Below, in pieces: positions 25,266 through 32,442 of a DNA stretch of 64,000 bases. Below the pieces are notes generated by a model. It saw only the letters and a list, made by a program, of their open reading frames with translations, searched no databases and was not told the origin of the DNA. Origin of the DNA: Polyangium fumosum. GTDB lineage: Bacteria > Myxococcota_A > Polyangia > Polyangiales > Polyangiaceae. Position 1 is the stretch's first letter. Every line of letters starts with the position of its first letter. The translations under genes were made by a program, and so were the position numbers. The stretch is from NCBI RefSeq assembly GCF_005144585.1, contig NZ_SSMQ01000063.1, positions 1-64,000 of the forward strand. Direction: 5' to 3'.

Positions 25266-25342
25266 GCCCGCGACATGAGCACGTTCCGGGCCAGGCTGGA
25301 GAGCTTGGGATTTCGCGGCTTTGTGGGGATCTGTGCCAGGTG

Positions 25343-25373
25343 TGTCGGCACATTGTGTCCAGATGTGCCGACA
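25343..25373. promoter_or_regulatory. Perfect 11-base inverted repeat
   Basis: TGTCGGCACAT and ATGTGCCGACA flank a nine-base spacer. It lies between msrB (stop at 25407) and the lipoprotein start at 25265, both on the minus strand, so it could be an operator for the lipoprotein pair or an end-of-transcript hairpin for msrB. No T-run follows. Confidence 0.5.
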
Positions 25374-25406
25374 TGGGACGGGGGGGTGGGCGCTTGGCCC
25401 AACCCT

Positions 25407-25799
25407 TTACCGCGGCACGAAATCCAGCGACGCCGAATTGATGCAATAGCGCATCCCCGTCGGAGGCGGGCCATCGGGGAAGACGTGTCCGAGGTGGGAG
25501 TCGCATTTCGCGCAGCGGACCTCGGTGCGGAGCATGCCGTGGCTCGTGTCTTCGATCTCCTTGACGATGTCCTTCGCGATCGGGGCCCAGTAGCTCGGCC
25601 AGCCGCTGCCGGAGTCGTATTTGGTGGCCGAATCGAAGAGCGGCTCGCCGCAGCAGACGCAGACGTAGCGCCCGTCGGCCTTGTGGTTCCAGAACTTGCC
25701 CGTGAAGGCCCGCTCGGTGCCGCCGCATCGGCTGACGCGGTATTGCTCGGGAGAGAGGCGCTCGCGGTAGGGATCCTCGCGCTCGGGTTGGCTCGACAT
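25407..25799 (-). CDS. msrB: Peptide-methionine (R)-S-oxide reductase MsrB
   Basis: A 130-residue single-domain MsrB that reduces methionine-R-sulfoxide in proteins. The zinc-binding pairs C47/C50 and C96/C99 are intact, as is the catalytic Cys119 in [24 protein letters not shown] and [10 protein letters not shown] are family signatures. No signal peptide is visible, so it acts in the cytosol. Length is normal for the family. It is a single gene, divergent from the Uma2-type gene. Confidence 0.95.
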   Translation of the reverse strand: MSSQPEREDPYRERLSPEQYRVSRCGGTERAFTGKFWNHKADGRYVCVCCGEPLFDSATKYDSGSGWPSYWAPIAKDIVKEIEDTSHGMLRTEVRCAKCDSHLGHVFPDGPPPTGMRYCINSASLDFVPR

Positions 25800-25942
25800 G
25801 AGAAAGGTCCTCCGGCCCGCATCCTAGCGCGAGGCGCCCCGCCGTTCGAGCCCCGCCGAGCGAGCAGGGCCGAGGCGCGCTTGACGGGCCTCGGGGGAGG
25901 CTGTAGCGGCTAGGAGGCCCCTGCTGATGGAGGAGTGACGCC

Positions 25943-26554
25943 GTGGCTGCCAAGATGCCCCTCGTGACCGAGGACGAGTACATCGAGCTCGAGCGCAAGA
26001 GCCTGGTCAAGCACGAGTTCTGTCGTGGTGTGATCACGGCGATGGCCGGCGCCTCGGCGCGGCACAACGCGCTCTGCGCGAACATGATCGGGCTCCTCTT
26101 CGGCGCCCTTCGTGGAGGCCCGTGCGCCGTCCTGACGAGTGATCAACGCGTCCACGTCGAGGCGACGGGGCTCTTCACCTACCCCGACGTCGTGGTCGTC
26201 TGCGGCGCGCCGCAGTTTCACGCGAAGTACCGCGAGAACCTCTTGAACCCCCGGGTCCTCGTGGAGGTCCTCTCGCCCACGACGGCGCGGCACGACCAGA
26301 CGTCCAAGTTCTCCCATTATCGGATGCTCCCCTCGCTCGTCGAGTACGTGCTCGTGTATCAGGACGAACGACGGATCGAGCACTACCGGAAGCTTCCCAC
26401 GGGGCAATGGTTGCTCACGGAGTGCACGGGCGAGGAGGCGAGCGTGGAGCTGCCCGCGCTCGGATGTACGATCCAGCTCACCGACGTGTATGCAGGGGTC
26501 GACCGGTTCGCGCCGGAGGCAGAACGCCAGGGAAACGAGGGGAACGAGCCCTGA
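25943..26554 (+). CDS. Uma2-family (DUF820) PD-(D/E)xK nuclease-like protein
   Basis: A 203-residue protein of the Uma2 family, common in cyanobacteria and myxobacteria. The nuclease-like core is intact: EDEYIELE at the start, KHEFCRGVITAMAG, YPDVVVVCG (catalytic Asp), RVLVEVLSPTT (Glu) and the following TSKFSHYRMLPSLVEYVLV (Lys). GTG 25943 is preceded by GGAGGAG. The role of the family is unsettled; restriction-like or transposon-linked functions are often suggested. Its stop lies seven bases from hmgA, which converges on it. Confidence 0.85.
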   Translation: MAAKMPLVTEDEYIELERKSLVKHEFCRGVITAMAGASARHNALCANMIGLLFGALRGGPCAVLTSDQRVHVEATGLFTYPDVVVVCGAPQFHAKYRENLLNPRVLVEVLSPTTARHDQTSKFSHYRMLPSLVEYVLVYQDERRIEHYRKLPTGQWLLTECTGEEASVELPALGCTIQLTDVYAGVDRFAPEAERQGNEGNEP

Positions 26555-26560
26555 GCGGGC

Positions 26561-27721
26561 TCACCCCTCGACGAAGCTGTCCTGATACCCCGGATCCTCC
26601 GCCCCGAGCGCGGCCTCGGTCGGGAGGAGCGGATCAAACGTATCGATCATGACCGCGAGCTCGCTCGTCTCCTTCGTGCCGATGCTGGCCTCGTAGGAGC
26701 CCGGGTGCGGGCCGTGCGGGATGCCCGCCGGGTGGTGGGAGATGCTGCCCGGTCCGACGCCGCGGCGGGACGTGAAGTTGCCGCGGCAATAAAAGAGGAA
26801 CTCGTCGCAGTCGTACGACGAATGCGGGTACGGGCAGGGGATCGCCTGCGGGTGGAAATCGACGACGCGCGGGACGAAGCTGCAAATGAGCGCGCCGCGC
26901 GCGGCGAAGGTCCCGTGCCAGTCGGGCGGCAGGTGCACGAGGCCCGCCCGCGGCTGGAAGTTCAGGATCGGGAAGACGAACGGATAGACCGTGCCGTCCC
27001 AGCCGACGACGTCGAGCGGCGAATGCGCCATCGAGAAGCCATGGAAGCCGCCGTCGCGCTTGACCACGAGCTTGCGGATCCCCTCGTCCATGGGTCCGAC
27101 GAAGCTCGGCTTCTTGAAGTCGCGGTGGCAGTACGGCGCGTCCATGCGGAGCTGCCCGACGTCGTTGCGCCATTTCGAGGGGATGTGGATTCCGCCGATC
27201 GCCTCGATGCAAAGCCACGATTGCAGGCCCGCGTCGGGGATGAAGCGATAAAAGAGGCCCCGCGGGACGTAGATGTAATCGTCCTTCTCGTACCGAAGGT
27301 CGCCGAGCATCGTCCGCAAGAGGCCGCTGCCCTCGAAGACGTAAAAGAGCTCGTCGGCGTCGGCGTTCGAAAAATAGACGGGATCGGGCGCGTCCGGGCG
27401 GGCGATGCCGAGGACGACGTCGCCGTTGTAGAGCAGAGGGACGCGCCCGTCGATCTGCGGGCCGCTCGGCGTCGGGACCGAGGTCGAACGATAATGGCGC
27501 TTCGCCAGGGGGCGCTGCGGGGCCGGCGTCGGGAGCGCGAACCCGTGTTCGGCGGGCGCGACGCGGTGCTCGTGCGGGCGCCGCTCGTGATACGCAATGG
27601 TGTAGGGCCCGTCGAACCCGCGACGCGTCAGGCACTCCTCCCAGCGGAGCGCGCCTTTCGCGTCGCGGAGCACCGTGTGGTGCTTCGGCGGCAGCTCCCC
27701 GAAGGCGAGGCGCTCGATCAC
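26561..27721 (-). CDS. hmgA: Homogentisate 1,2-dioxygenase
   Basis: A 386-residue Fe(II) dioxygenase that opens the ring of homogentisate to maleylacetoacetate. Family signatures include NADADELFYVFEGSG, a conserved HSSYDCDEFLFY segment, GSISHHPAGIPHGPHPG and KETSELAVMIDTFDPL. The catalytic histidines and Glu lie in these C-terminal segments. The GTG start at 27721 overlaps the hppD stop by four bases (GTGA). It is the last gene of a four-gene operon and is shorter than the eukaryotic enzyme, as in several bacterial forms. Confidence 0.92.
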   Translation of the reverse strand: MIERLAFGELPPKHHTVLRDAKGALRWEECLTRRGFDGPYTIAYHERRPHEHRVAPAEHGFALPTPAPQRPLAKRHYRSTSVPTPSGPQIDGRVPLLYNGDVVLGIARPDAPDPVYFSNADADELFYVFEGSGLLRTMLGDLRYEKDDYIYVPRGLFYRFIPDAGLQSWLCIEAIGGIHIPSKWRNDVGQLRMDAPYCHRDFKKPSFVGPMDEGIRKLVVKRDGGFHGFSMAHSPLDVVGWDGTVYPFVFPILNFQPRAGLVHLPPDWHGTFAARGALICSFVPRVVDFHPQAIPCPYPHSSYDCDEFLFYCRGNFTSRRGVGPGSISHHPAGIPHGPHPGSYEASIGTKETSELAVMIDTFDPLLPTEAALGAEDPGYQDSFVEG

Positions 27722-28872
27722 GCGACCTTGCCTTCCGTCTTTTGCTGCCGCTCGATGCTCTCGAAGAGCGCGCGGAAATTGCCGCCGCCAAACCCGCGAT
27801 CGCCCTTGCGCTGGATGATCTCGTAGAAGAACGGCCCGGCGTGCGGATCCCCGTGTGTCCCGGAGGACTCCTTGAGGAAGATTTGCAGCAGGTATTTGCC
27901 CTCGGCCTCGCCGTCGACGAGGACTTCGAGGTCGCGCAGCACGTTCACGTCCTCGTCGATCTGCTGGACGCCGAGCGACTTCAGGCGCGCAGGCAGCACG
28001 TCGTAATACGAGCCCGGCGTCGGCATGAACTGGATGCCGAGCTCGCGCATGTGCTTCACGCTGGTGAGGATGTCCTTCACCGCGATCGCCGCGTGCTGGA
28101 CGCCGTCGCCGCGGTGCTCCTCGTTGAAGATGTTGATCTGCGAGCTCTTGAAGTACGGCCGATACGGCTCGTTGTTCGCGAACTTCACGCCCGAGGCCGG
28201 ATCCCACATGACGGCCGAGCGCAGGCCGGAGCCGTGATCGCCGCCCTTCTTGACGTCCTCGGTGTGGAACTGGATCTCCCAGAACCGCTCGAACCCGAGC
28301 ACGTGCTCCATCCAGAGCAGCGCGGGCGCCATCGTCTGGAAGTTCGTCGTGATGTGATCGAAATGCGTGAAGCCGAGCGAGTTCTTGCCCCCGCGCGGCG
28401 TGTCGTAATGCACGGCGCCCGGGAAGAGCTTGCGATACCCCTTGCGCTCGACGAAGCGGAACGTCGTGTCGCCGAAGGGCGACGTGATCGAGAACGAGGC
28501 GAACTCGCCGCCGTCCTCCTTCACGCGCGTGATCTCGTCGATCGGCGTGCCGCCGCGCCCGTCGAGCAGGCGGAACGCGCGCTCGATGTCCTCGACCTCG
28601 AAGATGAGCGTGCCGACGCCGTCCGGGTGCTTGCGCAGGTACCGCCACGCCCGCCCGCCCTCGCCGAGCGGCTGCGAGCACATGACGATGCAGTCGCCCG
28701 CGCGGAAGACGACCGAGCGCTGCTTGGCCGCCTCCTCGAGCTCGGGGCTCGAATGGGCGATCTCCTCGAAATCGAGCTTCTCCGTGTAGAACTTGCGGCT
28801 CCGCTCGAGGTCGCGGACGTAATAATGAAGCGCCTCGAGGCGCTTGATCCCGATGGATTCCACCTTCGACAT
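27718..28872 (-). CDS. hppD: 4-hydroxyphenylpyruvate dioxygenase
   Basis: A 384-residue Fe(II) dioxygenase that converts 4-hydroxyphenylpyruvate to homogentisate. Two vicinal-oxygen-chelate halves are visible. The iron ligands are His173 (FDHIT), His260 (VQHAAI) and Glu351 (FYEIIQRKG), and the C-terminal FGGGNFRALFESIE helix that closes the active site is intact. ATG 28872 is chosen, with AAGGAG 11 bases upstream; another ATG lies eight codons earlier. It sits between maiA and hmgA, overlapping hmgA, and a strong hairpin separates it from maiA. Confidence 0.95.
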   Translation of the reverse strand: MSKVESIGIKRLEALHYYVRDLERSRKFYTEKLDFEEIAHSSPELEEAAKQRSVVFRAGDCIVMCSQPLGEGGRAWRYLRKHPDGVGTLIFEVEDIERAFRLLDGRGGTPIDEITRVKEDGGEFASFSITSPFGDTTFRFVERKGYRKLFPGAVHYDTPRGGKNSLGFTHFDHITTNFQTMAPALLWMEHVLGFERFWEIQFHTEDVKKGGDHGSGLRSAVMWDPASGVKFANNEPYRPYFKSSQINIFNEEHRGDGVQHAAIAVKDILTSVKHMRELGIQFMPTPGSYYDVLPARLKSLGVQQIDEDVNVLRDLEVLVDGEAEGKYLLQIFLKESSGTHGDPHAGPFFYEIIQRKGDRGFGGGNFRALFESIERQQKTEGKVA

Positions 28873-28905
28873 GGTTTCGATGTCTCCTTCAGCCATGCAA
28901 CGTTC

Positions 28906-28940
28906 GGGGGCTACGCTCGGACGAGCCGAGCTACGCCCCC
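28906..28940 (-). promoter_or_regulatory. Intercistronic hairpin between maiA and hppD
   Basis: GGGGGC...GCTCGG pairs with CCGAGC...GCCCCC (12 of 15 positions) around a five-base loop. The hairpin overlaps the maiA stop codon. It may stabilise, process or attenuate the operon mRNA. Confidence 0.45.
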
Positions 28941-29590
28941 GACCCCCCGACGACGGCATCAATCTGCTTGTCCGGATGAGCGGCCTGGAAGGCCGGTAAC
29001 GACGCGCATTGCTCCTCGATGCGCACGAGCGAGGGGAACGTGGTGACATCCACGCCGAAGCGCCGCGCTGCGAAAAGTTGGGGCACGAGGCACGCGTCCG
29101 CCACCGTGGGCGTGTCGCCCACGGAGAATCGACCCTGGACGGGCTCGGCGAGCGCCTGGAATGCGGCGAGGCCCTTCTCGATGAAGCGGCGCGCGAACGC
29201 CTGCTCGTCGCCGCCGAGCTCGGTCTTCACGAGCTTGAGCACCGAGAGGTTCTGGAAGGGCTGGATGCCGGCGTTGATGGTCTCGGCGAGCTGCCGCGTC
29301 CGCGCGCGGAGGAACGAATCGGCCGGCAAGAGCCGCGGCTCGGGATAACGCTCCTCCAGCCATTCGATGATCGCGAGCGATTGCCCGAGCTCATGCGTGA
29401 CGCCGCCCTCCTCGACCACGAGCGTCGGCACCTGGGCCATCGGGTTTTTCGCGCGGTAGTCGTCCCGGAACTGCTCGCCGCCGTCCTTGACGAGGTGGAC
29501 GGGGATATACTCGAAGGGGACGCCTTTGAGGTGAAGCGCGATCCGCGCGCGATAGCTGCAGGAGCTACGCCAGTATCCGTAGAGCTTCAT
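28931..29590 (-). CDS. maiA: Maleylacetoacetate isomerase (zeta-class GST)
   Basis: A 219-residue glutathione-S-transferase of the zeta class that isomerises maleylacetoacetate to fumarylacetoacetate. The N-terminal thioredoxin-like domain carries the active-site motif SSCSYR at residues 9-14. NPMAQVPTL and LGQSLAIIEWLEE form the glutathione site, and QPFQNLSVL with PTVADACLVPQLF lies in the C-terminal helical domain. Its ATG overlaps the fahA stop (ATGA). Length is typical. Confidence 0.94.
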   Translation of the reverse strand: MKLYGYWRSSCSYRARIALHLKGVPFEYIPVHLVKDGGEQFRDDYRAKNPMAQVPTLVVEEGGVTHELGQSLAIIEWLEERYPEPRLLPADSFLRARTRQLAETINAGIQPFQNLSVLKLVKTELGGDEQAFARRFIEKGLAAFQALAEPVQGRFSVGDTPTVADACLVPQLFAARRFGVDVTTFPSLVRIEEQCASLPAFQAAHPDKQIDAVVGGSGA

Positions 29591-30564
29591 GGAGAGACCA
29601 CCTTCTGCTCGATGCGGCCAAAGATGTCGCGCCCGTCTTCGCCCCGCATCTCGATGGCGATGGTGTCACCGGGCTTCATGAACGGGGTCTTCGGCGCGCC
29701 CTCGTCAATGGTCTCGATCATGCGCCGCTCGGCGAGGCAACTCACGCCGCGCGCGCGATCGACGTTGGAGACGGTGCCGCTGCCGAGGATCGTCCCGGCG
29801 CCGAAGGCGCGGGTCTTCGTGATGTGCTCGATGAGCTCGAAGAACGAGAAGTGCATCTCGGGCCCGGCCTCGGGATCACCGATGAGCGCGCCGTTGTAGG
29901 TCGAGCAGAGCCGGAGATGGACGCGGCCGTCGCGAAACGCGCCGCCGAGCTCGTCGGGCGTGACCGCGAAGGGCGAGAACGCCGTGGCGGGCTTCGATTG
30001 AAAAAAGCCGAATCCCTTGGCGAGCTCGGCAGGGACGAGGTTTCGCAAGGTGATGTCGTTCGCGAGGCAGAGCAGGCGCACGAAGCGCCCGGCGTCTTCC
30101 TTTTTGGTGCCGAGCGGGACGTCGCCGAGGATCACGCAGACCTCGGCCTCGAAATCGAGCCCCCAGCGCGCGTCGTGGAGGACGATGTCCTCGCGCGGGC
30201 CGAGGAGCACGGAGGAGCCGCCCTGGTAGACGAGCGGATCGGTGCGGAGCGTCTCCGGCGGCTCGGCGCCGCGGGCTTTGCGGACGAGGACGATGTGGTT
30301 GATGTACGCGGAGCCGTCGACCCACTCGGAGGCGCGCGGCAGGGGCGATACGAGCTTCGTGAGGTCGAGGGGCTCGCCGGGGATCTCGCCCCGGTCGAGG
30401 CGGGCGGCGAGGTCCCGCAGGCGCCCCTCGCTCTCGTCCCAGCGATCGAGCGCGGCCTGCATCGTGGGGATGTCAGCCGGCGCTGGGGTGAAGACTGCGC
30501 CGTCGCCTCGGACGACGATGAGCGTGCCGTCCCTTCCCGGTCCTCGTAGGCTCGCGAGCTTCAT
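29587..30564 (-). CDS. fahA: Fumarylacetoacetate hydrolase family protein
   Basis: A 325-residue member of the FAH family and first gene of the operon; it cleaves fumarylacetoacetate to fumarate and acetoacetate. The metal site is seen in DFEAEVCVILGDV (ExE), and ILGSGTVSNVDRARG and PGDTIAIEM are C-terminal FAH signatures. The N-terminal 90 residues differ from eukaryotic FAH and match the shorter bacterial type. It is divergent from the serine hydrolase gene; the 228-base gap holds nested inverted repeats. Confidence 0.9.
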   Translation of the reverse strand: MKLASLRGPGRDGTLIVVRGDGAVFTPAPADIPTMQAALDRWDESEGRLRDLAARLDRGEIPGEPLDLTKLVSPLPRASEWVDGSAYINHIVLVRKARGAEPPETLRTDPLVYQGGSSVLLGPREDIVLHDARWGLDFEAEVCVILGDVPLGTKKEDAGRFVRLLCLANDITLRNLVPAELAKGFGFFQSKPATAFSPFAVTPDELGGAFRDGRVHLRLCSTYNGALIGDPEAGPEMHFSFFELIEHITKTRAFGAGTILGSGTVSNVDRARGVSCLAERRMIETIDEGAPKTPFMKPGDTIAIEMRGEDGRDIFGRIEQKVVSP

Positions 30565-30592
30565 GCGTTCCGTTCTCTCCGCCGTGCTTGGC

Positions 30593-30717
30593 GTGGGTCG
30601 GGTAGCACGAAGGGGGAGGGAGGTTCAACCCCGGAGGCGAGGGCCCTTGCGAGCGTGGGGCGGGGATGCTGCGAGCCCCTCCAGGACCCTCGCAAGCGTC
30701 TGGCGGGCCCGACCCAC
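30593..30717. promoter_or_regulatory. Nested inverted repeats in divergent promoter region
   Basis: Three concentric pairs are present: GTGGGTCGGG (30593) with CCCGACCCAC (30708), CTTGCGAG (30646) with CTCGCAAG (30689), and GGGGC (30657) with GCCCC (30675). They lie between fahA (minus) and the serine hydrolase gene (plus) and may form a cruciform or operator array. Confidence 0.4.
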
Positions 30718-30792
30718 GGCAAGTTCATCGCGTGAGGTTCGAGCCGCCGAAGGGGCTATCGCCATGCCCACGGCGGGTTTAGGGTCGGGGGC

Positions 30793-32355
30793 GTGTTGCG
30801 CCGCTCCGCGATCCTCGTCTCCGCCCTCCTGGCGTCGGCCTGCGCGTCCGCGCCGCCCCTCCCGCCTGACAAACCCGCGCCGCCGCCGCCCGTCGAGGCC
30901 TCGCCCGCGCGCGTGGACCCGCTCGCCGGCCTCGACGTGGATGCGGCGGAGACGCTCGCAGCTTGGAAGGCGCCGGGCATGGCGATCGCCGTCGTGCGCG
31001 GCGACGAGGCGGGGGGCCACGTCGTGCTCGCCCGCGGCTATGGGACACGCGAGCTCGGCGGTACGGCGCCGGTCGACGCGCACACGCGTTTCCCCGTCGC
31101 GTCGCTCACGAAGACCTTCACGGCCGCGGCCGTGGGCAAGCTCGTGGAGGACGGCAAGCTCGGCTGGGACGACCCGATCAAGCGCCATTTCCCCGGCTTT
31201 TGCGTGAAGGACCCGCACGTCGGGGCCACGCTCTCGATCCGGGACGCGCTCGCGCACCGGAGCGGGCTCGAAGAGTCCGCGGATCTCTTGTGGCTCGGCA
31301 CCGGGTTCGACCGCGGCGAGGTGATCCGGCGCCTCTGCGAAGTGGGCCAGGAGGCGCCGCTCCGCGCGAAGTTCAGCTACAGCAACGTGCTTTATACCGT
31401 GGCCGGCGAGCTTGCGGCGCGCGCGTCGGGGCAGACCTGGGAAGAGCTCGTGACCTCCCGCCTGCTCGATCCAGCCGGGATGCGCGAGAGCGGCTTCGGC
31501 GCGCCCGCGCCGGGCGGCGAGAACAGGGCGAGCCCGCACGCCGAGCGGGACGGCGTCCTCGCGCGGATCGCGCCGCGCGACGTCACCAACATCGGGCCCG
31601 CGGCAGGGCTCGTGACGAGCGCACATGACCTCGCGCGCTGGCTCTTGCTTTTGCTCGGACGCGGCACGATCGAGGGCAAACGTGTCCTCGCCCCGGAGGT
31701 CGTCGATGCGCTGTTCACGCCGACGACGATGGTCGGCCTCCGGCCCTGGCAAAAGGAGCTCTACCCGGAGAGCCATTTCCTCGCGCAGGGGATGGGCTTC
31801 ATGCTCCAGGATTACCGCGGCCGGCTCGTCGCCTGGGGGACGGGCGGGATCGACGGGTATTCGTGCTCGATGGCGCTCCTCCCCGAGGAGAAGCTCGGCA
31901 TCGTGGTCCTCACGAATGTCCCGTTCACGGGGTTGCCCGAGGGAATGGTGTTCCGGCTCGTCGACGCGCACCTCGGCGCGCCGCCGAAGGACTGGAGCGG
32001 GAAACGCCTCGCCTTGTCGCTCGCGAGCCGGGCGCGGGGCGCAGCGGCGCGCAAGGAGCGCGAGAGCAAACGCGAGACGACGTCGTTCCCCGTGCCCATG
32101 GAGAAGTTCGGAGGGGTGTACGCCTCCCCGAGGTTCGGCGACGCCGTGATCGAGCCTCGGGACGGGGGGCTCGGCTTGCGCTTCGCGAAGGCGGCGCGCG
32201 CGACGCTCGAGCCCTTTCGGCCCGGGGCGCTCCTCGCCCGCTTCGAGGACGCGGACCTCGGGACGTCGCTCGTGACGTTCACGGTGGATGCGCGTGGCGT
32301 GGTGACGAGCTTTTCGCTGGAGGATCACGGGGCGTTCACGCGCGTCACGCGGTGA
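30793..32355 (+). CDS. Serine hydrolase, beta-lactamase/class C penicillin-binding-like lipoprotein
   Basis: A 520-residue exported protein beginning at GTG 30793. The signal ends in lipobox ASAC (Cys about 17), then comes a Pro-rich linker. The catalytic motifs of the beta-lactamase-like fold are SLTK (SxxK) near residue 104, YSN near 198 and GGIDG near 354 in place of KTG/HxG. The C-terminal 140 residues look like the beta-barrel DUF3471-type tail of many esterase/peptidase relatives. It probably acts as a peptidase, esterase or D-aminopeptidase; true beta-lactam resistance is not implied. Confidence 0.87.
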   Translation: MLRRSAILVSALLASACASAPPLPPDKPAPPPPVEASPARVDPLAGLDVDAAETLAAWKAPGMAIAVVRGDEAGGHVVLARGYGTRELGGTAPVDAHTRFPVASLTKTFTAAAVGKLVEDGKLGWDDPIKRHFPGFCVKDPHVGATLSIRDALAHRSGLEESADLLWLGTGFDRGEVIRRLCEVGQEAPLRAKFSYSNVLYTVAGELAARASGQTWEELVTSRLLDPAGMRESGFGAPAPGGENRASPHAERDGVLARIAPRDVTNIGPAAGLVTSAHDLARWLLLLLGRGTIEGKRVLAPEVVDALFTPTTMVGLRPWQKELYPESHFLAQGMGFMLQDYRGRLVAWGTGGIDGYSCSMALLPEEKLGIVVLTNVPFTGLPEGMVFRLVDAHLGAPPKDWSGKRLALSLASRARGAAARKERESKRETTSFPVPMEKFGGVYASPRFGDAVIEPRDGGLGLRFAKAARATLEPFRPGALLARFEDADLGTSLVTFTVDARGVVTSFSLEDHGAFTRVTR

Positions 32356-32389
32356 GCGGGTGTCGTCCGCGCCGGCTGTGCCGCCGTGT

Positions 32390-32415
32390 GCCGCCCGGCG
32401 TCGAATCCGGGCGGC
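32390..32415. terminator. Convergent hairpin, likely bidirectional terminator
   Basis: GCCGCCCGG and CCGGGCGGC form a perfect 9-base stem around an eight-base loop. It lies between the plus-strand serine hydrolase (stop 32355) and the minus-strand DUF3160 gene (stop 32443). There is no T-run, as often in GC-rich genomes. Confidence 0.55.
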
Positions 32416-32442
32416 CACGTCAGGGCATGCGCTTTGTGCTTT

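Noticed and set aside
30793-32355. A true AmpC beta-lactamase
   Set aside because: The SxxK and YxN motifs are generic for serine hydrolases, the third motif is GGIDG rather than KTG, and the protein is much longer, with an extra C-terminal domain.
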